A stretch of DNA of 64,000 bases from JBKBUF01 sp046290815. GTDB taxonomy: Bacteria; Bacteroidota; Bacteroidia; Cytophagales; Cytophagaceae. Both the position numbers and the translations under genes were made by a program. The stretch is taken from NCBI GenBank assembly GCA_046290815.1, contig JBKBUF010000001.1:124001-188000 (forward strand), in the 5' to 3' direction. This document shows positions 63,962-64,000 of this stretch, in pieces; the stretch's first letter is position 1; each line of letters starts with the position of its first letter. Under the pieces are notes generated by a model that did no database searches, was not told where the DNA came from, and saw nothing but the letters and a program-made list of their open reading frames with translations.

Positions 63962-64000
63962 ATGGAAACCATCCCAGAAAGAGTAAAATCTTTTTTCGAA
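63962..64000 (+). CDS. Possible start of a gene cut by the window end
   Basis: ATG at 63962 opens a frame that stays open for the last 13 codons (METIPERVKSFFE), divergent from the esterase gene and after a 121-base gap. Too short to identify; a gene here fits the spacing. Confidence 0.4.
   Translation, partial: METIPERVKSFFE

Overview
The window looks like chromosomal DNA from a cellulose-degrading, probably gliding member of the Bacteroidota, order Cytophagales. Sporocytophaga or Cytophaga hutchinsonii-like is my inference, not a database result. The grounds are AT-rich DNA, eight secreted proteins with type A C-terminal sorting domains of the type IX secretion system (T9SS), two giant proteins with the gliding-motility (CHU_C, type B) C-terminus each beside a PorP/SprF gene, a GH5 cellulase with a sorting domain, a FecR/ECF sigma system, and Bacteroidota families such as DUF2490, DUF2911 and DUF6495. 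I see no rRNA, tRNA, CRISPR array, prophage or intact insertion sequence.

Layout. 1-1.1 kb: the end of a DUF2231 membrane protein overlapping an ECF sigma factor. 1.15-8.4 kb: a beta-barrel protein, a PorP/SprF protein with a 1.5-kilo-residue PKD/PA14 surface protein, and a DUF6495 protein. 8.7-15 kb: an acidic-tailed protein, an unusual inverted octamer repeat with a long hairpin, an SDR oxidoreductase, a SUKH protein, a short RecQ helicase, a sorted secreted protein, a fatty-acid desaturase and a VOC protein. 15-21.5 kb: a beta-helix protein, a flavodoxin-fold reductase, a Crp-like regulator, an SH3b protein and a SusB-type GH97. 21.5-24.2 kb: a cold-shock protein, a small protein and a 7TM receptor fused to a transposase-derived zinc-ribbon/HTH module. 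24.5-31 kb: a secreted lysozyme-like protein followed by a GH5 endoglucanase.

31-48 kb: two related multi-PAS histidine kinases, a LuxR-type regulator, a CocE-type hydrolase, a YCF48 propeller, GAF and DUF2490 proteins, lipoproteins, a membrane protein next to a sorted protein, YwbE and a vanadium haloperoxidase. 48-55 kb: YdeI-like and OsmC proteins, then a SprB-repeat surface protein, a PorP/SprF protein and a Gly-Ser-tailed lipoprotein. 55-58 kb: an ECF sigma factor, a FecR anti-sigma factor and an STN-domain beta-barrel protein in one overlapping operon. 58-64 kb: a second desaturase with FabH, a DUF2911/TPR protein, a GH20 hexosaminidase with an esterase, and the first codons of another gene.

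How the parts fit. Most of the window serves the cell envelope: proteins exported by T9SS to bind or cut polysaccharides (GH5, beta-helix, the lysozyme-like protein), lipoprotein or periplasmic hydrolases (GH20, GH97), OM proteins that probably anchor type B cargo (PorP/SprF), membrane-lipid tailoring (two desaturases, FabH), and sensors. The most unusual items are the 7TM receptor carrying a transposase-type DNA-binding end, the sigma/FecR operon whose STN partner is a small barrel rather than a TonB-dependent receptor, and families of 7-8 bp phased degenerate repeats around gene ends.
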